From contig CP136063.1 in the NCBI GenBank assembly GCA_032622095.1, positions 28,212,987-28,276,986 of the forward strand: DNA of 64,000 bases, in the 5' to 3' direction. This DNA comes from Siphonodentalium dalli. Its lineage: Eukaryota; Mollusca; Scaphopoda; Gadilida; Siphonodentaliidae. The notes under the pieces were generated by a model. That model ran no database searches. It saw only the letters and a list, made by a program, of their open reading frames with translations, and had not been told where the DNA came from. The position numbers and the translations under genes were made by a program. Each line of letters starts with the position of its first letter. Position 1 is the first letter of the stretch. This document shows, in pieces, positions 38,101 through 49,377 of this stretch.

Positions 38101-39359
38101 GTGTTTATGTTTCCTATGGCACACAGAGTTATGGGGTTTATGTTTCCTATGGCACACAGAATTATGGGGTTTATGTTTCCTATGTCACACAGAGTAATGG
38201 GCTTTATGTTTCCTATGGCAGAGTAATGGGGTTAATGTTTCCTATGGCACACAGAGTAATGTGGTTTATGTTTCCTATAACACACAGAGTAATGGGGTTT
38301 ATGTTTCCTATGTCACACAGAGTAATGGGGTTTATGTTTCCTATGGCACAGAGTAATGGGGTTTATGTTTCCTATGTCACAAAGAGTTATGGGGTTTATG
38401 TTTCCTATGTCACACATAGTTATGGGGTTTATGTTTCCTATAACACACAGAGTTATGGGGTTTATGTTTCCTATGTCACACAGAGTAATGGGGTTTATGT
38501 TTCCTATGACACACAGAGTAATGGGGTTTATGTTTCCTATGTCACACAGAGTTATGGTGTTTATGTTTCCTATGTCACACATAGTTATGGTGTTTATGTT
38601 TCCTATGTCACACATAGTTATGGGGTTTATGTTTCCTATGTCACACTGAGTAATGGGGTTTGTTTCCTATGTCACACAGAGTAATAGGGTTTATGTTTCC
38701 TATGTCACACATAGTTATGGTGTTTATGTTTCCTATGTCACACATAGTTATGGGGTTTATGTTTCCTATGTCACACTGAGTAATGGGGTTTATGTTTCCT
38801 ATGTCACACATAGTTATGGGGTTTATGTTTCATATGGCACAGAGAGTAATGGGGTTTATGTTTCCTATGTCACACAGAGTAATGGGGTTTATGTTTCCTA
38901 TGTCACACTGAGTAATGGGGTTTATGTTTCCTATGTCACACAGAGTAATGGGGTTTATGTTTCCTATGGCACACATAGTAATGGGGTTTATGTTTCCTAT
39001 GGCACACAGAGTAATGGGGTTTATGTTTCCTATGGCACAGAGTAATGGGGTTTATGTTTCCTATGTCACACATAGTTATGGGGTTTATGTTTCCTATGTC
39101 ACACAGAGTAATGGGGTTTATGTTTCCTATGGCACAGAGTAATGGGATTTATGTTTCCTATGTCACACATAGTTATGGGGTTTATGTTTCCTATGGCACA
39201 CATAGTTATGGGGTTTATGTTTCCTATGTCACACATAGTTATGGGGTTTATGTTTCCTATGGCACACATAGTAATGGGGTTTATGTTTCCTATGGCACAC
39301 AGAGTAATGGGGTTTATGTTTCCTATGGCACACAGAGTAATGGGGTTTATGTTTCATAT
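35129..39359 (+). mobile_element. Helitron-like monomer 4, truncated on the right
   Basis: 5' end TCTATTATATATTTTGG at 35129 directly after CTAG, followed by the usual 5' module and array 4. The array stops at 39359 within a unit (GTTTCATATC), where a different minisatellite and the ZF duplicons begin, so the 3' module and terminal hairpin are missing. Confidence 0.75.
35294..39359 (+). repeat. 33-bp minisatellite array 4, about 123 units
   Basis: Same 5' flank (GACCTTGAAATATAGTTATGG) and unit as arrays 1 and 2. Typical local variants are ACACTGAGTAATGG, CCTATAACACAC, CCTATGCCACAC and units shortened at GGCAGAGTAATGG. Frequent 31-bp units break the frames, so ORFs are shorter than in array 1. 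Confidence 0.93.
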
Positions 39360-39500
39360 CACTGTAACATCGATGTACCTAGGGAGGTTCACTGTAACAT
39401 CGATGTACCAGACGGTTCTACCAGACAGAGGAACAATCACTGTAACATCGATGTACCTAGGGAGGTTCTGCCAGACAGAGGAACAATCACTGTAACATAT
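39360..39500 (-). repeat. 50-bp minisatellite, about 3 units
   Basis: Units contain CACTGTAACATCGATGTACC, TAGGGAGGTTC and CCAGACAGAGGAACAAT. They are the reverse complement of the arrays at 40660-40960 and 42820-43412. This short array sits exactly between the broken end of the 33-bp array and the first ZF copy. Confidence 0.85.
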
Positions 39501-39509
39501 TAAATGTCA

Positions 39510-40502
<993 letters not shown>

Positions 40503-40665
40503 GCTTTTGGCAAGAGGGGCTGTTTCAAAACAGTTTGTCTTTGATATTCATGACAGAACCATTTTGTAAGTCCCAATACTCCTTGAATTTCCGGTATTTT
40601 AATATAGTTTTTTGAGTTGCGAACATATTTGGAATGTTTCATGATTGTTGGGAAAATGACCTCCT
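40503..40665. other. Non-ZF segment attached to truncated ZF copies
   Basis: Starts AGCTTTTGGCAAGAGGGGC and is shared with 42650-42815 but absent upstream of copy C. It contains TTTCAAAACAGTTTG and CCTTGAATTTCCGG. No coding signal. It marks the breakpoint that removed the ATG and first fingers. Confidence 0.6.
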
Positions 40666-40962
40666 GATTGTGTTACAGTGATTGTTCCTCTGTCTGCCAG
40701 ACCCGCCCTATGTACATCAGTATTACAGTGATTATTCCTGTCTGACAGAACCTCCCTATGAACATACTCCTTGAATATCCCGTATTTTAATAATGATTTT
40801 TGAGTTGCGAACATATTTGGATTGTTCCTCTGTCTGGCAGAACCTCCCTAGGTACATTGATGTTACAGTGATTGTTCCTCTGTCTGGCAGAACCTCCCTA
40901 GGTACATCGGTGTTACATCGATTGTTCCTCTGTCTGGCAGAACCTCCCTATGTACATCGGTG
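40666..40962 (+). repeat. 50-bp minisatellite, about 5 irregular units
   Basis: Repeats of TTACAGTGATTGTTCCTCTG, TCTGGCAGAACCTCCCTA and GGTACATCG.TGTT, interrupted by a segment with CTCCTTGAATATCCCG. Same family as 42820-43412. Confidence 0.8.
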
Positions 40963-41072
40963 CCACTAGGGTTATTTCCCATGAGCTTTGACCAAACTCT
41001 ATGTGCGGAATCCACTGCACACTGTATATAATTTGAGCAAGTGCCTTCCAGTCTTAAAGTCCATAGTGCAAA

Positions 41073-41231
41073 GATAATTTATACACAGAAAGACACGATG
41101 TGTAAATGGGTTTGTCGATACGGCACGAGTGATGTCGCAGAAGGATAGAACGAGAGCCGCTTGCGCCTCGAGTTCTATCCCTCCGCGACAGCACGAGTGC
41201 AAACCAATTTACACATCGTGTCGTTCTGTGT
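41073..41231. repeat. Hairpin element, about 65-bp arms (duplicon A)
   Basis: Left arm GACACGATGTGTAAATGGGTT through GGCACGAGTGATGTCGC and GGATAGAAC pairs with right arm GTTCTATCC (inverted), GCGACAGCACGAGTGC and CCAATTTACACATCGTGTCG. The loop is around GAGAGCCGCTTGCGCC. The right arm lacks about 10 bp (CGTATCGACA) that is kept in the second copy. Confidence 0.7.
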
Positions 41232-41589
41232 TTATTACACGCTTCGCATCCTAGAATCCGTGCATTAAAAATACACGATTAGAATGTTTATTTAGGCTCA
41301 TACAGGGCGTGTTTGTCATTTGTGAAGATTCTGTTATTTAAATAGTCCCAGTTTCATGGTTGAGGCGAACGTCATACAGGCCTACGTCATTTTACGTCAA
41401 CGAGATGCGTATGGAACGTACGTTCCATACGGATTTGTGAATATGGAACAGCAATAACACTGTACTTCTAGGAACAAGTGTGTAATAAACGACGAAGATT
41501 CATTCTTCCCTCCCCTTTTCCTCTGTCATCGGAATATAAGATTGTTTCCAATCCTCCTTCGACGAACATATTAAATGTCACGAACTCAA
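41232..41589. other. Duplicon spacer, no gene seen
   Basis: Shared almost unchanged with 43695-44040. It contains the short palindrome GGAACGTACGTTCC. No ORF with recognisable similarity. Confidence 0.6.
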
Positions 41590-42695
<1,106 letters not shown>

Positions 42696-42819
42696 TCATG
42701 ACAGAACCATTTTGTAAGTCCCAATACTCCTTGAATTTCCGGTATTTTAATATTGTTTTTTGAGTTGAGAACATATTTGGAATGTTTCATGATTGTTGGG
42801 AAAATGACCTCCTGATTGT

Positions 42820-43412
42820 GTTACAGTGATTGTTCCTCTGTCTGCCAGACCCGCCCTATGTACATCAGTATTACAGTGATTATTCCTGTCTGACAGAACC
42901 TCCCTATGAACATACTCCTTGAATATCCCGTATTTTAATAATTATTTTTGAGTTGCGAACATATTTGGATTGTTCCTCTGTCTGGCAGACCCTCCCTATG
43001 TACATCGATGTTACAGTGATTGTTCCTCTGTCTGGCAGAACCTCCCTAGGTACATCGGTGTTACAGTGATTGTTCATCTGTCTGGAAGAACCGCCCTAGG
43101 TACATCGATGTTACAGTGATTGTTCCTCTGTCTGGTAGAACCTCCCTAGGTACATCGATGTTACAGTGATTGTTCCTCTGTCTGGCAGAACCTCCCTAGG
43201 TACATCGATGTTACAGTGATTGTTCCTCTGTCTGGCAGAACCTCCCTAGGTACATCGATGTTACAGTGATTGTTCCTCTGTCTGGCAGAACCTCCCTAGG
43301 TACATCGATGTTACAGTGATTGTTCCTCTGTCTGGCAGAACCTCCCTAGGTACATCGATGTTACAGTGATTGTTCCTCTGTCTGGCAGAACCTCCCTAGG
43401 TACATCGATGCC
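42820..43412 (+). repeat. 50-bp minisatellite, about 9 regular units plus irregular ones
   Basis: Between about 42960 and 43412 units of ACAGTGATTGTTCCTCTGTC, TGGCAGAACCTCCCTAGG and TACATCGATGTT follow each other every 50 bp, several of them identical. The high identity indicates recent expansion. The irregular left part matches 40666-40830. Confidence 0.9.
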
Positions 43413-43526
43413 ACTGGGATTATTTCCCATGAGCTTTGACCAAACTATATGTGCGGAATCCACTGCACACTGTATATAATTTGAGCAAGTGCCTTCCAGT
43501 CTTAAAGTCCACAGTGCAAAGATAAT

Positions 43527-43694
43527 TTATACACAGAAAGACACGATGTGTAAATGGGTTTGTCGATACGGCACGAGTGATGTCGCAGAAGGATAGAACG
43601 AGAGCCGCTTGCGCCCCGAGTTCTATCCCTCCGCGACAGCACGAGTGCCGTATCGACAAACCAATTTACACATCGTGTCGTTCTGTGTTTATTA
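43527..43694. repeat. Hairpin element, about 70-bp arms (duplicon B)
   Basis: Same element as 41073-41231 but with the complete right arm, including GCCGTATCGACAAACC. Arms run from GACACGATGTGTAAATGGG to the matching CCAATTTACACATCGTGTC, with only a few mismatches. There is no coding sequence. Likely a foldback or MITE-type insertion duplicated with the ZF unit. Confidence 0.75.
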
Positions 43695-44039
43695 CACGCT
43701 TCGCATCCTAGAATCCGTGCATTAAAAATACACGATTAGAATGTTTATTTAGGCTCATACAGGGCGTGTTTGTCATTTGTGATGATTCTGTTATTTAAAT
43801 AGTCCCAGTTTCATGGTTGAGGCGAACGTCATACAGGCCTACGTCATTTTACGTCTATGAGATGCGTATGGAACGTACGTTCCATACGGATTTGTGAATA
43901 TGGAACAGCAATAACACTGTACTTCTAGGAACAAGTGTGTAATAAACGACGAAGATTCATTCTTCCCTCCCTTTTTCCTCTGTCATCGGAATATAAGATT
44001 GTTTCCAATCCTCGTTCGACGAACATATTAAATGTCACG
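43695..44039. other. Duplicon spacer, no gene seen
   Basis: Near-identical to 41232-41589 and ends with the same CATATTAAATGTCACGAACTC block that opens each ZF copy. No coding signal. Confidence 0.6.
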
Positions 44040-44343
<304 letters not shown>

Positions 44344-45291
44344 TTACCAAGTTGCTCGATGCATTAAATTATTTCCCGCATATACAGTATCACAACGGTG
44401 AGGCTTATCTACGGTGTGTATTCTCTTATGTGTCACCAAGTCGCCCGATTGTTTAAATGATTTCCCGCATATGTCACAATGGTGAGGCTTATCTCCAGTA
44501 TGGATTCTCTTATGTGTCACTAAGTTACTCGATTGACTAAATGATTTCCCGCATATATCACAGTGGTAAGGCTTATCTCCGGTATGTATTCTCTTGTGTG
44601 TCACCAAGCCACTCGATGTATTAAATAATTTCCCGCATATATCACAACGGTGAGGCTTATCTCCAGTGTGGATTCTCTTGTGTGTCACCAAGTTGCTCGA
44701 TCTATTAAATGATGTCCCGCATATGTCACAATGGTAAGACTTATCTCCAGTGTGGATTCTCTTGTGTGTCACCAAGCCACTCGACCGGTTAAATGATTTC
44801 CCGCATATGTCACAATGGTAAGGCTGATCTCCGGTGTGGATTCTCTTATGTCTCGCCAAGTCGCCCGATTGTTTAAATGATTTCCCGCATATATCACAAT
44901 GGTAAGGCTTATCTCCGGTGTGGATTCTCTTATGTTTCGCCAAGTGGCTCGATTGATTAAATGATTTCCCGCATATATCACAACGGTGAAACTTATCTCC
45001 TGCGTGGATTCTCTTATGTGCCACCAAGTTGCTCGATTGAGAAAATGATTTCCCACATATATCGCAATCGTAAGGCTTATCTCCGGTGTGTATTCTCTTA
45101 TGTGGCACCAAGTAGCTCGAATGATTAAATGACTTCCCGCATATATCACAATGGTAGGGCTTATCTCCGGTGTGGATTATCTTATGTCTCGCCAAGTTGC
45201 CAGATTGGGTAAACGATTTCCCACATACGCCACAATGATGCCGTTTATTAGCTGTGTAGGCCTCATTACCATTCAGGTTAGAATCTCCCAT
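44344..45291 (-). CDS. C2H2 zinc-finger protein, 315 aa, ten complete fingers (copy C)
   Basis: True ATG at 45289-45291, with a TATA-like sequence 50-60 bp upstream. After a 17-residue leader ([17 protein letters not shown]) come ten 28-residue C2H2 fingers with linkers TGDKP, TGDQP, TGDKS, AGDKF or TVDKP. An eleventh finger is broken after HRCD by a frameshift, ending NNLMHRATW. Helix regions vary ([70 protein letters not shown]), as expected of a DNA-binding array. No KRAB, BTB, SCAN or ZAD domain is visible. It is the only intact member of three tandem copies. A nuclear sequence-specific DNA-binding role is inferred from the family; the target is unknown. The whole protein lies in one exon. 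Confidence 0.8.
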   Translation of the reverse strand: MGDSNLNGNEAYTANKRHHCGVCGKSFTQSGNLARHKIIHTGDKPYHCDICGKSFNHSSYLVPHKRIHTGDKPYDCDICGKSFSQSSNLVAHKRIHAGDKFHRCDICGKSFNQSSHLAKHKRIHTGDKPYHCDICGKSFKQSGDLARHKRIHTGDQPYHCDICGKSFNRSSGLVTHKRIHTGDKSYHCDICGTSFNRSSNLVTHKRIHTGDKPHRCDICGKLFNTSSGLVTHKRIHTGDKPYHCDICGKSFSQSSNLVTHKRIHTGDKPHHCDICGKSFKQSGDLVTHKRIHTVDKPHRCDTVYAGNNLMHRATW

Positions 45292-45339
45292 CGTTTGCCG
45301 GGATTTGTTACAGTGAGTGGTATATCTCTTGAAGCGGCA

Positions 45340-45351
45340 GTCTATATATAG
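45340..45351 (-). promoter_or_regulatory. TATA-box-like element of the ZF gene
   Basis: On the minus strand GCTATATATAGACTGCC lies about 50-60 bp upstream of the ATG at 45291. That spacing would allow a short leader of about 20-30 nt. The location is predicted from motif and distance only. Confidence 0.4.
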
Positions 45352-45547
45352 CGAGCATCTGAATATAATGGAATTCCATAGTGTGACTGTAAATTATTAA
45401 TTCGTGATGCGGAGGCATCACGTATCAATATACCGATTTTCAAGTAGAACAAAGGATGGTCGAAATACCGTATTTATGTTGAATTACAACAAAGGTTTTG
45501 TTTAGTAGAACGGTTCACAAAACGATAGATGTCTACACAGCTTACAG

Positions 45548-45660
45548 TGCAGTGTACATTATCGTTAAAGACCAACAGGAAGAGCGTCACAAACTCGACA
45601 GTTTTTTCGTCGTAAAAATTTTCCCCGATATATGACACCATCTTTTATTAAGTTGCAGAC
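45548..45660. repeat. Dispersed repeat, copy 1
   Basis: Shares GAGCGTCACAAACTCGACAG, TCGTCGTA and ACACCATCTTTTATTAA with 60200-60330. Non-coding; the element type is not recognised. Confidence 0.6.
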
Positions 45661-45719
45661 TATGTAGAAACCGACGCTGCATTAACCCTTATATAGAACA
45701 AACACTAACTGACTAAGAC

Positions 45720-45766
45720 ACAAGCCCGGTAAACGATGGTTTACCAGGCTTTACTGTGCCAGTTAA
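45720..45766. repeat. Short palindromic repeat, about 47 bp
   Basis: CAAGCCCGGTAAACGATGG followed by TTTACCAGGCTTTACTGTGCC. The reverse complement occurs at about 57126-57172 and 61056-61103 inside M1 copies. It looks like a very small mobile or hairpin insertion. Confidence 0.55.
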
Positions 45767-45786
45767 GGTAACTATATATATAAATA

Positions 45787-46386
45787 CTAGCTGGCGGACC
45801 AGACTTCGTCCGGGCTGTTTCCCCTCTGCGTTTCGGCGAATTGCGAGATTTGACCTTGAATTGTCCATTTTGAAGGTCAAGGTCAGGTGAGTTCACGATT
45901 TGACCCTTCCAATACACTGCCCGGACAAAAGTACCCCACAAAAGTACCCGTCGAAATCCATCCTGTTTTACTCGATTTTACCTTGAATTGACCATTTGAA
46001 GGTCAAGGTCAGGTCGGGGTCACGATTTGACCCGTCCAAAACACTCATTGGACAAAAGTAACCCTATGTATCAAATTTCGTCGAAATCCCATCAAAATTC
46101 GCGATTTGACCTTGAATTTACCGGATTTCAAGGTCAAGGTCACATCGCACGGGCAAATGAATAGGCTTATGACACTCCCCATACGAATGTATCCCTAGAC
46201 ACTAATTTTCATCGAAATCCCGTGATATTTGGGCGTTTGACCTTGAAAGGATCCGATTTCAAATTAATAGGCCTATGCCACTCCCGGCCGAAAGTACCCC
46301 CAAATACCAAGTTTAATCGAAATCGGTTGAACCGTTTTCGAGTCCATCGCGAACAGACAGACAGATTTCCCAAAATATATAATAGA
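45787..46386 (-). mobile_element. Non-autonomous Helitron, 600 bp, complete
   Basis: Read on the minus strand it starts TCTATTATATATTTTGGG (46386) and ends with a CGGAC..GTCCG hairpin, CCAG and CTAG (45787). The preceding host base is A and the following one T. Removing 45787-46386 joins TATATATAAATA to TAGAATATCTGG, which is exactly the sequence at 57959-57982 in a paralogous repeat, so the ends are confirmed by an empty site and there is no target duplication. Inside are repeated blocks of TTGACCTTGAA and GGTCAAGGTC and the GGCCGGGAGTGGCATA / GCCCGTGCGATGTGACC sequence that flanks the 33-bp arrays. No ORF. Confidence 0.88.
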
Positions 46387-46388
46387 TA

Positions 46389-46805
46389 GAATATCTGGGA
46401 GTTTGGACAAGGAAACACAAATAAATAGTGAATTAAATAAATGGTAATATATAATGCTACTTGAACACAGATATCGATAATGAATACTGGGTAGGGGACT
46501 TAAATTCATATTTAATATGTTATACCCACGCAACTATTTCAAATATGTTATTTAAAGAGATAATCCATCTTTAAAGATATATTCCAAATTTAAGTGTGTA
46601 TTTTCCCTTTGTAAACGTATTATATAGTTACCGGGGTATAAATGAAATATTATGTTGCGAAAGATATAATCCCTCTTTTAAAAAGTCACTTCACATAGTA
46701 TATTTCTACCGTGGGAAATACACGATAAGCAATATACACGACAATTCTTTCCTAATTGATATATCTTACGCCAAGCCAATGACCATCAAGAAATCGCTTG
46801 TTTTT
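46389..46805. repeat. Dispersed repeat flanking the Helitron, plus a partial M1 end
   Basis: 46387-46560 (GAATATCTGGGAG, GTGAATTAAATAAATGGTAAT, GCTACTTGAACACAG, ATGAATACTGGGTAG) is paralogous to 57971-58140. From about 46600 a diverged M1 arm (TTATATAGTTACCGGGGTAT) follows. No gene. Confidence 0.65.
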
Positions 46806-47330
46806 AAAGATGGATTATATCTTTGAATAATTTTCTGTAAATAGTTGGTGGGTATAAAATAATAGATATGAACTGTAGACCACTGTCCGGAAAAGCTTCT
46901 ATCAATTAATATTGATTTTATTTCGAATATTAGATTGGGACCGTTCATTTTACTATTTTTAGATCAGACAATTCGGATGATACCATATTGCGATATAGAG
47001 CAATAGGCTGTTCCTACGGATACTTATAGAACGTCAAATATTATAGATTGGTCGTTTGTATTGTTTTGTTCCACATATATAATCGCTAATAAGTATAATT
47101 AACGTTTACTTGTGACAATATTGGTACAGAAAATTTCTGGTATCTGTTAACAGTAACCACTATTGTTCGTCAGCTGAACAAACACATCTTTTTAGACCAT
47201 AAAAGACTCGAAATAAAATTAATATTAATCCATAGAAAGATTTCCGGACAGGAGTCTTCGATTCAAATCTAATATTTTATACCCCGGTAACTATATAATA
47301 CATGTTTACAAAGAGATAATCCACCTTTAA
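46806..47330. mobile_element. Family M1 inverted-repeat transposon, copy 2
   Basis: Left arm near 46868-46912 (CTGTCCGGAAAAGCTTCTATC, then AATTAATATTGATTTTATTT) and right arm near 47213-47260 (AATATTAATCCATAGAAAG, then TTTCCGGACAGGAGTC) are inverted repeats. The interior (TGTTTTGTTCCAC, GTTAACAGTAACCACTATTG) matches the other M1 copies. No transposase. Confidence 0.7.
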
Positions 47331-47890
47331 TCGATAGAAGCATTCCCGGACAGGAGTCTTCGATTCAAATCTAATATGTTATACCCCGGTAACTATATAA
47401 TACATGTTTACAAAGAGATAATCATCCACCTTTAATCGATAGAAGCATTTCCGGACAGGAGTCATCGATTTAAATATAATATTTTATACCCCGGTAACTA
47501 TATAATACATGTTTACAAAGAGATAATTCACCTTTAATCGATAGAAACATTTCCGGACTGGAGTCTTCGATTCAGATCTAATATTTTATACCCTGGTAAC
47601 TGAATAATACATGTTTACAAAGAGATAATCCACCTTTAATCGATAGAAGCATTTCCGGACAGGAGTCATCGATTTAAATATAATAATTTATACCCCGTAA
47701 CTATATAATACATGTTTACAAAGAGACAATCCACCTTTAACCGATAGAAGCATTTCCGGATAGGAGTCTTCGATTCAAATCTAATATTTTATACCCCAGT
47801 AACTGTATAATACATGTTTACAAAAAGATAATCCACCTTTATACCCCGGTAACTGTATAAAACATTCTTACAAAGAGATAATCCACCTTT
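47230..47890. repeat. Tandem array of the M1 right arm, about 6 units of about 103 bp
   Basis: The arm sequence (CGATAGAAGCATTTCCGGAC, then ATACCCCGGTAACTATATAA, then CATGTTTACAAAGAGATAAT) repeats with CCGGACAGGAGTC-type blocks near 47244, 47347, 47453, 47555, 47656 and 47757. Units differ by point changes. The array grew out of the right terminal repeat of M1 copy 2. Confidence 0.85.
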
Positions 47891-48065
47891 AAAACTATTC
47901 CTAAGAATTTGATGACTTTGGTGAATAATATGTTACATGTACCCCAAATGATAGACATATTCTGATTTAAAATGCAAAAACCATCACTGAAAACATTTCG
48001 TAGAAACCCATTTTTTATTGTTGATGATGCTACTGAACATGTTGCAAAGAACAAGTATGTATCTT

Positions 48066-48210
48066 TTTGAAGTACTTTTCGGAACACATGTACACCCGAG
48101 TCCAACCGAGTCCAAACGCCTAAACGGGTTTCTGTTTCACACCAATACCCAGAGCATTGTACCAAACAACGACTGGTGAACAAACCTGGTTTCCATGACA
48201 ACTGTTTATA
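48066..48210. repeat. Left 145-bp direct repeat flanking the LINE
   Basis: Runs from TTTGAAGTACTTTTCGG to CATGACAACTGTTTATA and matches 52670-52804 in the same orientation. It carries an extra CCGAGTCCAA (10 bp) compared with the right copy. It lies directly at the 3' end of the LINE and is best read as one side of a very long target-site duplication. Confidence 0.8.
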
Positions 48211-48580
48211 TATATAGATCTTTATTTCCTCCGTTTCCGAAGATATCAAAATATATAACAATAATAGAGACTGTCGTCTCAACATTTACACACAACACAT
48301 TCAATTGTTATCATATTTTACATAATTATACAACATGACAAGTATCCATAAACATTCAGCATACAATCATTATAGTAACATAAATATATGCAAGATATCG
48401 ATAAAGGCATAGGTAGCATGAAATTCAATTGACTTTTGCGGCTGACATTATTTAATTTTTGTTGTTGTTGTTGTTGTGGCTGATATTACGATATATTCCT
48501 CTCATGTCAGCGCTGCTCATATTGTATATGCCATGTATATTTGCGAAAGTTTTATACTGTTGACGCGTATACACTTACAC

Positions 48581-49349
48581 TTAAACATTCTCAGCTGCTG
48601 TTCGGTCAACATATAATTTCCACAGATAAGCACATTTCCTCACAAAAAAGTCGATTAGATAAATTTCAACTTCTGCGGATTCATGTACGAGATCATTACA
48701 TCTAGATAGAAATATGCGTGTTTTAGATTCAGTATCGAGTGAGTCAAATTTTAGATAAACGTCCACGTGAAATTCATTTAGTATTTCATATTCGATAAGA
48801 TCCCTATCACGATGTAACGAGGAGCATTCCACTAATGCATGGGACACTATATCTGTGTATTTTAATCGACAAGAGTGAGCAATTTGCTTCTTCGGTTTGT
48901 AATATAGACAACAGTCGCGCAACAATTAAATATGACTCTTTGTTTTTGGGGAATTTTCGACAATTTTGCCATAATTGGGACATATGACGACTGGAATGTA
49001 TGTCATGGAACCGAATAAGTCTATTATCGCTTAATATGTTTTGTGTCCATTCTGCATCGTTTATTTCCGACCAACGTTGTCTGACTTTTCGCTTCCATAT
49101 TGTCGGATTTAAAAAGGATCTATGACGAATAAACGCTTCCAGTTCCCCTGTCAACTTATATTTGTCAAAGATAAAAATGATATCGGCCATGAAATTCCCT
49201 GAAAATTTAACGAGGCCTGTCAGATATTGATGTAATCTCGTGAAAAATAATTGTTTACCGGTTTTGTTGGATTTTAAGTTGCACAAGGAACCAAAAAATG
49301 ACATTTTACGTTTTTCAATTATTGCATTTATTGGCGACATACCGACCAA
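48581..49349 (-). pseudogene. LINE ORF2 C-terminal region, frame-shifted
   Basis: Two overlapping minus frames (48807-49349 and 48581-48925) continue the protein after RT. The second has a Cys/His cluster (CRLKYTDIVSHALVECSSLH) of the kind found after RT in CR1/Jockey/I-type LINEs. The frame changes near 48900. Confidence 0.6.
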
Positions 49350-49377
49350 ACCGCATGCTATATTTGTTGATGTTCGT

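Noticed and set aside
11711-39359. CRISPR array (direct repeats of about 33 bp)
   Set aside because: The units are directly adjacent with no spacers, run for hundreds of copies, and lie in an animal-type genome with no cas genes.
11597-39500. Dozens of ORFs of 60-1,118 codons on both strands inside the 33-bp arrays
   Set aside because: They overlap in up to four frames, consist only of the 11-residue repeat, and end or shift at 31-bp units. Openness follows from the 33-bp period, so none is listed as a gene.
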